From NCBI GenBank assembly GCA_947492925.1, contig CANLOQ010000006.1:1-64000 (forward strand): 64,000 bases of DNA, read 5' to 3'. Numbering within the stretch: position 1 is the first letter of the stretch; each line of letters begins with the position of its first letter. This document shows, in pieces, positions 35,305 to 44,195 of this stretch. A program made the position numbers and the translations under genes. The DNA comes from an uncultured Sulfitobacter sp. (GTDB lineage Bacteria > Pseudomonadota > Alphaproteobacteria > Rhodobacterales > Rhodobacteraceae). A model generated the notes under the pieces. It was not told the DNA's origin, searched no databases, and saw only the letters and a list, made by a program, of their open reading frames with translations.

Positions 35305-36468
35305 TCAGAACGAGCGCGGCATACCCAAAATATGCTCGCCGACATAGGACAGGATCAGGTTGGTCGAAATCGGTGCCACTTGATACAGACGCGCCTCGCG
35401 GAATTTGCGCTCAACATCGTATTCGCGCGCAAAGCCAAAGCCACCATGGGTCTGGATACAGGCGTTGCCCGCTTCCCAACTGGCATCGGCGGCCAGCAAT
35501 TTGGCCATGTTCGCCTGCGCACCGCAATCTTGACCCGCATCAAAGCGTTTGCAGGCTTCAAAACGCATCAGGTTGGCGGCCTCGACATTCACAAAGGCCT
35601 TGGCGATGGGAAACTGCACCCCCTGATTTTGCCCGATGGGTCGGTCAAAAACCACACGCTCGCCAGCATAAGCGCGGGCCTTGTCCACGAACCAATATCC
35701 GTCGCCGATACATTCCGCCGCGATCAGGGTCCGTTCGGCGTTCAGCCCGTCAAGGATGTGGTAGAAGCCACGCCCTTCGGTGCCGATCAGGTTCTCGGCG
35801 GGAATTTCGAGGTTGTCAAAGAACACTTCGTTGGTTTCGTGGTTGGGCATGTTGGCGATGGGACGAACCTCCATCCCGTTGCCGATGGCGTCTTTCAGAT
35901 CGACCATAAAGATCGACAGGCCCTGGGATTTCTTTTTCACTTCACTCAGCGGCGTGGTGCGCGCCAGCAAGATCATCAGGTCCGAATGCTGAATGCGGCT
36001 GATCCAGACCTTTTGGCCGTTGACCACATACCGGTCGCCTTTCTTGACCGCCGTGGTCTTGAGCTTGGTTGTGTCGGTGCCGGTCGTCGGTTCCGTCACG
36101 GCCATGGATTGCAGGCGCAGCGCGCCGCTGGCGATACCGGGAAGGTATTGCTGCTTTTGCGCGTCCGAGCCATGTCGCAGCAGCGTGCCCATGTTGTACA
36201 TCTGTCCGTGACAATGGCCCGCATTGCCGCCGCAGCGGTTCACTTCTTCCATGATGATAGACGCCTCTGTCAGGCCAAGGCCTGATCCGCCGTATTCCTC
36301 GGGGATCATCGCGGCAAGCCAACCTTCGCGGGTCAGCGCATCGACAAACTCCACCGGATAGGTTTCATCCTCGCCGAAGTCGCGGTGATATTCCGGCGGG
36401 AACTGCGCGCAAAGGGCACGCAGCGCATCGCGCAGATCGGTGTGGGTCTCGGGGGCCGAGGTTTGCAT
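35305..36468 (-). CDS. Acyl-CoA dehydrogenase
   Basis: A 387-residue ACAD. Blocks: MAVTEPTTGTDTTKLKTTAV, YVVNGQKVWISRIQHSDL, FDRPIGQNQGVQFPIAKAFVNVEAANL, CIQTHGGFGFAREYDVER. It belongs to the same subgroup as 8876-10042: no EGT near the C-terminus (REARLYQVAPISTN) but a Glu in GLNAERTLIAAECIG. The C-terminal end GMPRSF is shared. Substrate unknown; it sits between a citryl-CoA-lyase-like gene and an HTD2-like hydratase, so it may act on a branched or dicarboxylic acyl-CoA late in the pathway. Confidence 0.92.
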   Translation of the reverse strand: MQTSAPETHTDLRDALRALCAQFPPEYHRDFGEDETYPVEFVDALTREGWLAAMIPEEYGGSGLGLTEASIIMEEVNRCGGNAGHCHGQMYNMGTLLRHGSDAQKQQYLPGIASGALRLQSMAVTEPTTGTDTTKLKTTAVKKGDRYVVNGQKVWISRIQHSDLMILLARTTPLSEVKKKSQGLSIFMVDLKDAIGNGMEVRPIANMPNHETNEVFFDNLEIPAENLIGTEGRGFYHILDGLNAERTLIAAECIGDGYWFVDKARAYAGERVVFDRPIGQNQGVQFPIAKAFVNVEAANLMRFEACKRFDAGQDCGAQANMAKLLAADASWEAGNACIQTHGGFGFAREYDVERKFREARLYQVAPISTNLILSYVGEHILGMPRSF

Positions 36469-36471
36469 GGC

Positions 36472-37266
36472 TCAAGTTGCTCCGGGGCCGGAGGTTTCGA
36501 GGATTTCCTGTTCGGCACGTTGCCAAAGTTCATAGGAAATCGGGTTCTCGCTTTCCTCAAGGATGTGCCCGACAAGCCCGATGGACCGCGCCATGACGCC
36601 AAAGCCGCGCACGATTTTCCACGGGAAGCCGAATTCACAGCAGATTGCACCTATCGCACCAGTGGCGTTGATCGGCAGCATCTTGCCTGATTTTTCCTCG
36701 GCGACAGCCTGTATTTTCTGGATCAAATCGATGTATTCATCGGACTTACCGTTCTCGGCGGCAATTTGAAACAGGCGCGGGGTGCGCGGATCGACTGGCT
36801 TGTGCACCGGATGGCCAAGCCCCGGCACGATGGTTTTCTTGGCGCGGAATTTTTCGACCGTTTCTAGCGCGATCGCATCCAAATCAGCGCCGGTGCCCAG
36901 TTTGTCCTGTGGCAGCGCCTCATAGAGCATCTTCGACGCCCCTTCCATTGAGCCGACAAAGATCGTGCCCAGACCACACAAGCCAGCCGCGACAGCAGCC
37001 TGAAGCGATTCAGGTGCGCCCATGTAAGTCATGCGCGCGGCCAGGGCCGACGGCGTGATGCCGTGTTCGACCAAGGTAATCACAATGGCGTTAAAGACGC
37101 GGCTCTCCTCTGGCGTAGCTTTGTGGCCTGTCAGTTGCAAAAAGGCAAGATCGCCAAGGTTCATGTGACCAAGGATTTCGTTCGGCAAGTCAAGCCCGCG
37201 CACGCTGATCTTGTCGGCAGTACTCCATGCAATATCGGAGCTGATTTTTTCTTTGCGCTTACCCAT
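36472..37266 (-). CDS. Citrate synthase superfamily, short citryl-CoA-lyase-like protein
   Basis: The product has 264 residues from ATG 37266, which overlaps the preceding TAA by one base; ATG 37281 is the alternative. It covers only the citrate-synthase core, like the stand-alone citryl-CoA lyase of Hydrogenobacter or the C-terminal domain of ATP-citrate lyase. The His/Asp region is IVPGLGHPVHKPVDPRTPRLF, with the C-terminal GFPWKIVRGFGVMARSIGLVGHILEE. In this context it could cleave, or form by Claisen condensation, a citryl-CoA-like tertiary-alcohol CoA ester made in the branched-chain pathway. That role is inference. Confidence 0.82.
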   Translation of the reverse strand: MGKRKEKISSDIAWSTADKISVRGLDLPNEILGHMNLGDLAFLQLTGHKATPEESRVFNAIVITLVEHGITPSALAARMTYMGAPESLQAAVAAGLCGLGTIFVGSMEGASKMLYEALPQDKLGTGADLDAIALETVEKFRAKKTIVPGLGHPVHKPVDPRTPRLFQIAAENGKSDEYIDLIQKIQAVAEEKSGKMLPINATGAIGAICCEFGFPWKIVRGFGVMARSIGLVGHILEESENPISYELWQRAEQEILETSGPGAT

Positions 37267-38180
37267 TAAACTGGATCCCATGAAAAGACATCCGCTGAGA
37301 CTTCAAGCGGTGTGAATTGTGATTTAAGCGCAGGAATGGCGCGCTCAGCGATTTCATCCGCAGTCCAGCCATCACCGGAGTGAACAGAACGCACGGGCCG
37401 AGGCTGGTTGAACAGGAAGATTTCGTTGTTGCGCACAGCAAAGATCTGTCCGCTAACGCCCTCGGCCCGGTCCGACATCAGGAAACAAGCCATCGGTGCC
37501 ACCTTTGCAGGAGTCATCTGCTTGAGCTTTTCAACCCGTGCTTCCTGTTCTGGTGTGTCGGTCTTGATCGAAGAGATCATCCGGCTCCAGGCGAAGGGCG
37601 CGATGCAGTTGGAACGGACGTTCCACCGCTTGAGGTCCAGCGCAACCGATTTTGAGAAAGCCGCGATGCCGAGTTTCGCTGCGGAATAGTTGGCCTGCGC
37701 CAAATTGCCGATCAGCCCCGAAGTCGAGGTCATATGGACCAGCGCTCCGCCGTCTTGCTCGCGAAAATAATCGGCGGCGGCGCGGCTGGTGTTGAAGGAG
37801 CCATAAAGATGGACCTTCACCACCGCGTCAAAATCCTCATAGGTCATCTTGTGAAAGAAACCGTCGCGCAGGATGCCCGCGTTGTTCACCACCGCGTCAA
37901 TGCGGCCAAATTCCTTGACGCCCGCCTCGATCATCGCGCGTGCGGCGTCGGGGTCGGTGACACTGCCGCCATCGGCAATCGCATCGCCGCCAGCAGCTTT
38001 GATTTCTTCGACAACCTTTTGCGCTGCAGTTTCGGTCTGGCCTGTGCCTTTTAGTGATGCGCCCAGATCGTTGACGACCACAGCGGCCCCCTCGGACGCA
38101 GCCATTAGGGCTATGTCACGGCCAATTCCGCCACCTGCGCCAGTGACCAGAACTACTTTTCCATCAAGTGCTTTTGTCAT
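37266..38180 (-). CDS. SDR dehydrogenase, (3R)-hydroxyacyl-CoA dehydrogenase type (HSD17B4-like)
   Basis: A 304-residue SDR with VVLVTGAGGGIGRDIAL, the NDLGASLKGTGQTETAAQ stretch typical of peroxisomal MFE-2 dehydrogenase domains, NNAG, Ser in HMTSTSG and a complete ANYSAAKLGI active site. A C-terminal extension of about 50 residues (from HSGDGWTADEIAERAIPAL) also fits that subgroup. It oxidises (3R)-hydroxyacyl-CoA with NAD+ and so could follow MaoC-type hydratases. It lies between the HMG-CoA-lyase-like and citryl-CoA-lyase-like genes, 12 bp from the former. Confidence 0.88.
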   Translation of the reverse strand: MTKALDGKVVLVTGAGGGIGRDIALMAASEGAAVVVNDLGASLKGTGQTETAAQKVVEEIKAAGGDAIADGGSVTDPDAARAMIEAGVKEFGRIDAVVNNAGILRDGFFHKMTYEDFDAVVKVHLYGSFNTSRAAADYFREQDGGALVHMTSTSGLIGNLAQANYSAAKLGIAAFSKSVALDLKRWNVRSNCIAPFAWSRMISSIKTDTPEQEARVEKLKQMTPAKVAPMACFLMSDRAEGVSGQIFAVRNNEIFLFNQPRPVRSVHSGDGWTADEIAERAIPALKSQFTPLEVSADVFSWDPV

Positions 38181-38192
38181 TTTCGTCCTCCC

Positions 38193-39152
38193 TCAGCTTG
38201 CGTTGCGGTATTTGTCGAGACCGCCAGTGTGCATGACGCGGCCCATTAGTGGCGCGGCAATGATCTCTTCTGCCTTCGCGGCAGCTGCGATCAGTTTGTC
38301 CAAGTCGATGCCGGTTTCGATGCCCAGTTCGTGACACAGAAACACGGCATCCTCGGTGCAGACATTACCTGCCGCACGCGCATGGCCGTGGCCCGCAAAG
38401 GGACAACCACCAAGACCTGCGACAGAGCTTTCAAACATATCCACACCCATTGACAGGGCTGCATGGAGATTGGCGATGCCAAGCCCGCGCGTGTCATGGA
38501 TATGCATGCCAATACGTGCATCCGGTGCCATGTCGCGCAAAGCGCCGATCATCCGCTTGACCGCCTCCGGATTGCCCCAGCCCATTGTATCCGCAACCAC
38601 AAGGATCGGAACGGGAATGTTCTCTTCTTCGCACAGCTCAAGGATAAAACGGAAATCATCCAGTATGCGCTCTTGCGGGATGGGACCTTCAAAGTTACAG
38701 CCAAAGGCCGTCATCACATAGGCCGCATCAACGGAATAACCTTCTTCTTTATATAGCCGGACCCAGTCGCGTTGTTTTTCGCGCATTTCAGCGGACGAAC
38801 AATTGTTGTTCGATTGGGCAAACGCCTCTGACGGGTAGAACAACAAGCGCGGGTCGATATCGACCTCATGCGCGGTCAGCGCCTTGCGGAAACCTTTGTC
38901 GTTCAGCCATAGTGACGTGTAATTCACGCCGGGCTTGCGTTTGATGCGCTGAAAAAGCTCTCCGGTGTCCGCCATTTGCGGCACGTACTGCGGGCTGACG
39001 AAACTACCAACCTGAATACGTTTAAGTCCGGTCTCGCTGAGCATGTTGATCAGTTCGATCCGCTCCTCGATCGGATAGATCGTCTTCTCGATTTGGAAGC
39101 CCTCGCGCGGGCCTTCCTCTCTGAACTCGACGAATTTTGGAAAGTCGCTCAT
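38193..39152 (-). CDS. HMG-CoA lyase-like enzyme
   Basis: The product has 319 residues from ATG 39152, with GAGGAG upstream. It has the DRE-TIM barrel pattern: FREEGPREGFQIEK at the N-terminus (the D-G-L-Q segment altered to E-E-G-P-R-E-G), VADTMGWGNPEAVKRM, GMHIHDTRGLGIAN with both metal histidines, and the lyase loop SVAGLGGCPFAGHGHARAAGN containing the catalytic Cys. The loop has a few extra residues compared with standard HMG-CoA lyases (GGCPxAxGASGN). It probably splits a 3-hydroxy-3-alkylglutaryl-CoA, the normal product of the carboxylase-hydratase route, whose genes lie next to it. Confidence 0.87.
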   Translation of the reverse strand: MSDFPKFVEFREEGPREGFQIEKTIYPIEERIELINMLSETGLKRIQVGSFVSPQYVPQMADTGELFQRIKRKPGVNYTSLWLNDKGFRKALTAHEVDIDPRLLFYPSEAFAQSNNNCSSAEMREKQRDWVRLYKEEGYSVDAAYVMTAFGCNFEGPIPQERILDDFRFILELCEEENIPVPILVVADTMGWGNPEAVKRMIGALRDMAPDARIGMHIHDTRGLGIANLHAALSMGVDMFESSVAGLGGCPFAGHGHARAAGNVCTEDAVFLCHELGIETGIDLDKLIAAAAKAEEIIAAPLMGRVMHTGGLDKYRNAS

Positions 39153-39156
39153 CTTA

Positions 39157-41163
39157 TCACTCCTCGGATGGTAAAATCTCGGCGATGACCTGGCCGCGAT
39201 CGACCATGTCCCCATTCGAGACGGATATGTTGCTGGCAATCCCCGCAGTTGCCGCGCGGATCGAGATTTCTAGTTTCATGGATTCCATCACCGCGATCAC
39301 ATCGCCTTCGGCCACATCCTGACCATCGGCCACCTTGATCTCGGCGATCATACCAGTGAGCGGCGAGGCCACCGCGCGATCTGCGGCTGCGTCACCACCG
39401 GCAAATGCAAGCGGCGCTGCGGGGCGGAACACAAGGCGACCTTCCGGCGTATCCATTTCGATCACGCCCGCTTGCAGCCGCGCGTCAATCAGAAAGACGT
39501 CATCGCCCTTGCTGATGCGCCAGCGGCCTGGGGTGAATTCACGCATGGCCAGCGATATGGCCTCGCCGCTTTCTGACAGGACAGTGTAGGTGTCTGCGGC
39601 TTTGATCGGCCCAACGCGCAATTCTTCGGACTTATCGGCCGCGTCGGTCAACGTCACCCGCTGCCCCGCTTCCATCACATCACCACCAAGGCCAAGGCGC
39701 CAGCCGGTAAAGGTGTCACGGTTTTCCCAAGGATTGGCGCTGGCGTCAGATCGTGACGACGCAACGAAAAGAACAGCGGCCGCTGCCTTCCACAGGTCGG
39801 GGCGGGCAAGGGGGCTTGCCTGTGTCAGTTCTTCGAGCATTCCATCGATCCAGCGCGTATGAACCTGCATTTGTTCAAATTCGGGGTTGCGCGCCAGCGC
39901 TGTCAGGAAGGCGCGGTTGGTTTGCACCCCTTCGACTGCGACGCGATCCAAAGCTGTCGCCAGCTGCGCCAATGCGGTTTCGCGGTCGGCGGCATGCACG
40001 ACCATCTTGGCGATCATCGGATCATAAAAGGGCGTCACAGCGTCCCCTTCTTCGACACCGCTGTCGATGCGCAACCCGTCCGGCAGGCTCAGCGTAGTCA
40101 AGGTGCCCGTCGAGGGTGCGAATTGCATCGCTGGGTCTTCGGCATAAAGCCGTGCCTCAACCGCGTGACCGTTGATCGCCAGATCATCCTGTACCAGCCC
40201 CAAGCCCGCGCCTTCGGCAATACGCAGGTGTAGCGCGACCAAATCCAGCCCGGTAATCGCCTCGGTGACAGGATGTTCCACCTGAATGCGGGGGTTCACC
40301 TCAAGGAAGAAATATTCATCCCCCGCGACCAGAAATTCCACCGTGCCAAGACCGCGATAATCAAGCGTTTCGCCCAAACGCACTGCGTCATGTGCGATTT
40401 TGTCCAGCAGCGCGCGGGGCAGACCCCAAGCCGGGGCTTCCTCGATCACTTTCTGATGACGGCGCTGCAATGTGCAGTCGCGTTCAAACAGATGCACCAC
40501 TTGCCCCTTGCCGTCACCCGCGATTTGCACCTCAACATGGCGCGCCTCGGGCAGAAACCGTTCCAGCAAAAGCCCTTCAGAACCGAATGTGGATTTTGCC
40601 TCGCGCAGGGCGCCTTCGATGTCTTCCGTCAGCGTGGCCTCGTCAGTGACCAGACGTTGACCGCGGCCACCGCCGCCGCCAACCGCCTTGAGCAAGACAG
40701 GCAAGCCCATCGCGCGGACTTCGTCGGCGATTTCCTGTGGATCAGAGCACGCGCCCTCCGCGCCGGAAATAACCGGTACACTGGCGGTTACGGCGGCCTC
40801 TTTGGCGCTGGCCTTGTCACCGAACCGTTCAAGCGTGTCTGGCGTTGGCCCCATAAAGACCATTCCGGCGGCTTCGACCGCACGGGCGAAATCGGAATTC
40901 TCAGCTAGAAAGCCATAGCCGGGATGGATCGCATCCGCGCCAACCGACTTCGCGGCGTCAATGACCGCGTGGATCTTTAGATAGCTTTCGGAGGCCGGGC
41001 CGCCGCCAATACAGACGGAATGCCCGATCTCGCGAACATGAAGAGCATTGGCATCGGCATCGGAATGCACGCCAACAGGGGTGATGCCGCTGGCCCGCGC
41101 GGTGCGTGCGATCCGGCAGGCGATTTCGCCGCGATTGGCAATGAGGAGCGTTTTGATTTTCAT
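39157..41163 (-). CDS. Biotin-dependent acyl-CoA carboxylase alpha subunit (BC plus BCCP)
   Basis: A 668-residue protein of methylcrotonyl/geranyl-CoA carboxylase type. The biotin carboxylase domain (about 1-450) has LLIANRGEIACRIART, the ATP-grasp glycine loop KAVGGGGGRGQRLV and FFLEVNPRIQVEHPVTE. A middle BT domain follows, and the C-terminal BCCP has VMESMKLE with the biotinylated Lys at about residue 630. It carboxylates biotin with ATP and bicarbonate. The matching carboxyltransferase gene lies 10 bp upstream. The hydratase/lyase genes nearby argue for a 3-methyl-branched enoyl-CoA substrate. Confidence 0.95.
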   Translation of the reverse strand: MKIKTLLIANRGEIACRIARTARASGITPVGVHSDADANALHVREIGHSVCIGGGPASESYLKIHAVIDAAKSVGADAIHPGYGFLAENSDFARAVEAAGMVFMGPTPDTLERFGDKASAKEAAVTASVPVISGAEGACSDPQEIADEVRAMGLPVLLKAVGGGGGRGQRLVTDEATLTEDIEGALREAKSTFGSEGLLLERFLPEARHVEVQIAGDGKGQVVHLFERDCTLQRRHQKVIEEAPAWGLPRALLDKIAHDAVRLGETLDYRGLGTVEFLVAGDEYFFLEVNPRIQVEHPVTEAITGLDLVALHLRIAEGAGLGLVQDDLAINGHAVEARLYAEDPAMQFAPSTGTLTTLSLPDGLRIDSGVEEGDAVTPFYDPMIAKMVVHAADRETALAQLATALDRVAVEGVQTNRAFLTALARNPEFEQMQVHTRWIDGMLEELTQASPLARPDLWKAAAAVLFVASSRSDASANPWENRDTFTGWRLGLGGDVMEAGQRVTLTDAADKSEELRVGPIKAADTYTVLSESGEAISLAMREFTPGRWRISKGDDVFLIDARLQAGVIEMDTPEGRLVFRPAAPLAFAGGDAAADRAVASPLTGMIAEIKVADGQDVAEGDVIAVMESMKLEISIRAATAGIASNISVSNGDMVDRGQVIAEILPSEE

Positions 41164-41173
41164 GGTTTGCGCC

Positions 41174-42781
41174 TCACATCCTGAACACGCCGAAATTGGT
41201 TTCGACCTTGGCTCTGCGCGACGTCACATCCAGCATAAGCGCCATGACGTTGCGGGTTTCACAAGGCTCAATCACGCTGTCGATCCAGAGGTTCGACGCG
41301 AAATTGTAAGCCCCTTGAAAGTCTTCGTATTCCTTGCGGATGGGAGCCTTGAAGGCTTCCTCTTCTTCTGGGGTCCAATTTTTACCTTCGCGTGCGTTGA
41401 TTTGGGCGCGGACCTGCGCCAGCACGCTGGCGGCTTGATCGGGGCCCATGATCGCGGAGCGGCCTGTGGGCCAGGCAAACATCGCGTCGGGTTGGAACGG
41501 ACGGCCCAGCATTGCCAGATAGCCAGCCCCATAAGAGCCACCGGTGATGATCGTGAACTTGGGCACTCGCGCCGAAGACATCGCGGTGATCATTTTTGCA
41601 CCGGCCTTGGCGATGCCCATCTGTTCGACTTCTCGGCCAACCATAAAGCCGTTCACATCCGCCAGAAACAGCAGCGGAATATCGCGCTGAACGCAGAGGT
41701 TTATGAAATGCGTAGCCTTCAGCGCGGCCTCGACAAAGAGCACACCGGTGTTGGCGATGATGCCGACTTCGTGGCCGTTGATACGGCCCCATCCGGTCAT
41801 GATCGTGTCACCATACAGCGGTTTGAATTCGTGGAAATCACTATCGTCCACGAGCCGCGCGATGATCTCGCGGTTATCGGTTGGCACCTTGGGATCGCGG
41901 CTAACGATGCCGTAAATTTCCTCGGTTGGATAAGCGGGCGTGCGCGGTTCATCGGGTGTTTTGCGGGGCAGGGGCTTTTCGCCCAAATGGCTGACAATAT
42001 CGCGGGTGATGGCCAGCGCGTGGGCGTCATCTTCGGCCAAATGGTCGGTCACGCCAGAGACAGACGAGTGCATCTTGCCGCCACCCAGTTCTTCGGCTTC
42101 GACTTTTTCGCCGGTCGCGGCAAAGGTCAGCTCCGGCCCGCCAAGATACATAAAGCCCTGACCGCGCACGATGACCACCTCATCGCAGAGCGCAGGAATA
42201 TAGGCACCACCTGCGGTGCAAGGCCCCATGACCACGGCGATTTGAGGCACGCCATCGCCCGACATGCCAACTTGCTGGTGGAAGATCGAACCGAACTGGC
42301 CCTCATCCGGGAAGATGTTCTCTTGGTCAGGCAGAAACGCGCCACCGGAATCAACCAGCGTGATGACCGGAAGCCGGTTCTTCCAGGCGATTTTCTGGGC
42401 GCGCACGTGTTTGCGTGAAGTCATGCCGAAATAGGTGCCGCCCTTTACGGTGGCGTCATTGGCGATGATCATGCATTGGCGGCCATCGATTACACCGATG
42501 CCGGTGATGATGCCTGCACCCGGCGGTACGCCATCGTATTTGTTCAGCCCAGCAAGCTCTCCGAGTTCAAGAAACGGTGATCCAGGATCGATCAAGCGCT
42601 CAATGCGCTCGCGTGGCAGAATCTTGCCTTTTTCAACGTGGCGATCGCGCGCTTTTTCGGGGCCACCGACGCGCTGCGTCAGGCGAAGCGCGTGCAGCTC
42701 ATCTACTTTTTCGCGATACAGCGCGTCGTTTTCCCGGAAGTCATCAGACCCGGTGTCGAGAAGGGATTTCATTTTTGTCAT
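41174..42781 (-). CDS. Acyl-CoA carboxylase beta subunit (carboxyltransferase)
   Basis: A 535-residue carboxyltransferase, the normal size for MCC/GCC beta subunits. Features are LRLTQRVGGPEKARDRHVEKGKILPRERIE at the N-terminus, the oxyanion region GSIFHQQVGMSGDGVPQIAVVMGPCTAGGAYIPA, and GSYGAGYLAMLGRPFQPDAMFAWP in the C-terminal half. It transfers carboxyl from biotin to the gamma carbon of a 3-methylenoyl-CoA. The start overlaps the stop of the PaaK-like ligase gene by 4 bp. Methylcrotonyl-CoA versus geranyl- or longer substrates cannot be decided by eye. Confidence 0.95.
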   Translation of the reverse strand: MTKMKSLLDTGSDDFRENDALYREKVDELHALRLTQRVGGPEKARDRHVEKGKILPRERIERLIDPGSPFLELGELAGLNKYDGVPPGAGIITGIGVIDGRQCMIIANDATVKGGTYFGMTSRKHVRAQKIAWKNRLPVITLVDSGGAFLPDQENIFPDEGQFGSIFHQQVGMSGDGVPQIAVVMGPCTAGGAYIPALCDEVVIVRGQGFMYLGGPELTFAATGEKVEAEELGGGKMHSSVSGVTDHLAEDDAHALAITRDIVSHLGEKPLPRKTPDEPRTPAYPTEEIYGIVSRDPKVPTDNREIIARLVDDSDFHEFKPLYGDTIMTGWGRINGHEVGIIANTGVLFVEAALKATHFINLCVQRDIPLLFLADVNGFMVGREVEQMGIAKAGAKMITAMSSARVPKFTIITGGSYGAGYLAMLGRPFQPDAMFAWPTGRSAIMGPDQAASVLAQVRAQINAREGKNWTPEEEEAFKAPIRKEYEDFQGAYNFASNLWIDSVIEPCETRNVMALMLDVTSRRAKVETNFGVFRM

Positions 42782-44169
42782 GGCAGATCTGGATATTCTC
42801 TCAGAACAAAGGCAACCTTGGCGGCACCGGGTTTTTCAAAAGTGTCAGGCGCTACGAGATGAACATCAGCTTTGAAAACAAGGGCATCGCGCAGGCGCTG
42901 TTCGATTTTCTTCTTGAGGGCCGCGTCATTCTCGGGGCCGTGGTCAAGGCCTCGTTCGACGATCACCGTCAACGCGCCTTGCGTAGTGTGGCCTTCGAAA
43001 TCTGCAACGATGCGCATGACCCCGTTGGTGTCTGGCACCATTTCACTGACCACGCTGTTGATCGCTGACGGAAACACATTGGCTCCGCGCACAATCAGCA
43101 TGTCGTCGGTCCGGCCAGTGCAACGGATCTTCGGGCCAGTGCGCCCGCAGGTGCACTCGGAGTCGATGACTTCGATATAATCGCCGGAACGGAAACGCAC
43201 CACCGGGCTGGCCTGACGGCCAAGGGCAGTATAGATCATCTCGCCCTCAGCACCTTTTTCCCACGGGATGATCTCGCCGCTTTCTGGGTCGAGCAATTCA
43301 GTAATGATGTAATCCATGTTGACCATATGCATCCCCGATTGGGCGTCACATTCAGCCCAGTAGGTCACACCCAGATCAGTACCGCCCAGCATTTCGGTAC
43401 ATTTTGCACCCCAGGCCGCTTCGATCTTGGCGCGAATGGCGGGAATGCCGCCGCCGGGTTCGCCACCAACGATCACTCGTTCAATGCCCAATTCGCTGGC
43501 CTTGCAACCCAGCACCTCTGGCGCTTTTTCGGCCAGATGCAGAACAAAATTTGGGGCGCCAACGATGCAGCGCGGGCGGGTGTCGGCACAGGCACGCAAA
43601 AGCCGTTCAGCGCCGCCATCCGCCCCCACCGGCACATCGATTGCGCCCATGTATTGCAAACCCTGCATCACCGGAATGCCGCCGACAAAGCCCTTGGCCA
43701 GCGAAAATGCATGCAGCACCATGTCACCTGGGCGCACGCCATTGGCAAAGAAGCAACGCGCTGTCATCTCATGCCACATTTCGCAGTCAGCTTCGGTCAT
43801 CGCGACATAAGAGGGGCTGCCGGTTGTACCGGATGAGGCTTGCATCTGAATGATCTCTGCCAGCGGTGCGGCACGATGCTTGCCATAGGGGGGTTCTGCC
43901 GCAAGGCTGTCGCGAATTTCGGTTTTGTAGGTGTAGGGCAGTTTTTGCAGGTCTTTGATGCTGTGGATGTCGTCAAAATCGACCCCGGCCTCAGCGAACT
44001 TTTCCTGATAGAAGGTTGAATTTGCCCTGAGATAGACCATTTGCGCGCGCAGCAGCTCTTCCTGAATAGGGTGAACATTGTCGAGGGGCATGCCCTCAAT
44101 CTCATGCCAATAGCGGTCATTTACTTTATCGGCGGCGTCGTACCGCCGGAAGCGCATCCCAAATTCCAT
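42778..44169 (-). CDS. Phenylacetate-CoA ligase-like acyl-CoA ligase
   Basis: The product has 463 residues from ATG 44169 with GGAGG 6 bp upstream. The ATP loop is complete (QASSGTTGSPSYVAMTEADCEMWHEM, about residue 100). A zinc-site-like ECTCGRTGPKIRCTGRTDDM and the hinge RGANVFPSAINSVV are typical of PaaK. It should activate an aromatic, alicyclic or other carboxylic acid to CoA with ATP. It is third-to-fourth in the leftward operon, between an ACAD and the carboxylase; contrast with the degenerate relative at 33155-34351. Confidence 0.9.
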   Translation of the reverse strand: MEFGMRFRRYDAADKVNDRYWHEIEGMPLDNVHPIQEELLRAQMVYLRANSTFYQEKFAEAGVDFDDIHSIKDLQKLPYTYKTEIRDSLAAEPPYGKHRAAPLAEIIQMQASSGTTGSPSYVAMTEADCEMWHEMTARCFFANGVRPGDMVLHAFSLAKGFVGGIPVMQGLQYMGAIDVPVGADGGAERLLRACADTRPRCIVGAPNFVLHLAEKAPEVLGCKASELGIERVIVGGEPGGGIPAIRAKIEAAWGAKCTEMLGGTDLGVTYWAECDAQSGMHMVNMDYIITELLDPESGEIIPWEKGAEGEMIYTALGRQASPVVRFRSGDYIEVIDSECTCGRTGPKIRCTGRTDDMLIVRGANVFPSAINSVVSEMVPDTNGVMRIVADFEGHTTQGALTVIVERGLDHGPENDAALKKKIEQRLRDALVFKADVHLVAPDTFEKPGAAKVAFVLREYPDLP

Positions 44170-44195
44170 GTCGTCCTCCGTTCCGGGTTGCGCGA

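Noticed and set aside
35143-36285. 380-codon open frame on the plus strand
   Set aside because: It is antisense to the acyl-CoA dehydrogenase at 35305-36468, whose motifs are unmistakable; the plus-strand translation is His/Arg/Gly rich with no family resemblance.
41048-42418. 456-codon open frame on the plus strand
   Set aside because: Antisense shadow of the carboxyltransferase beta subunit; GC-rich codon bias opens this frame.
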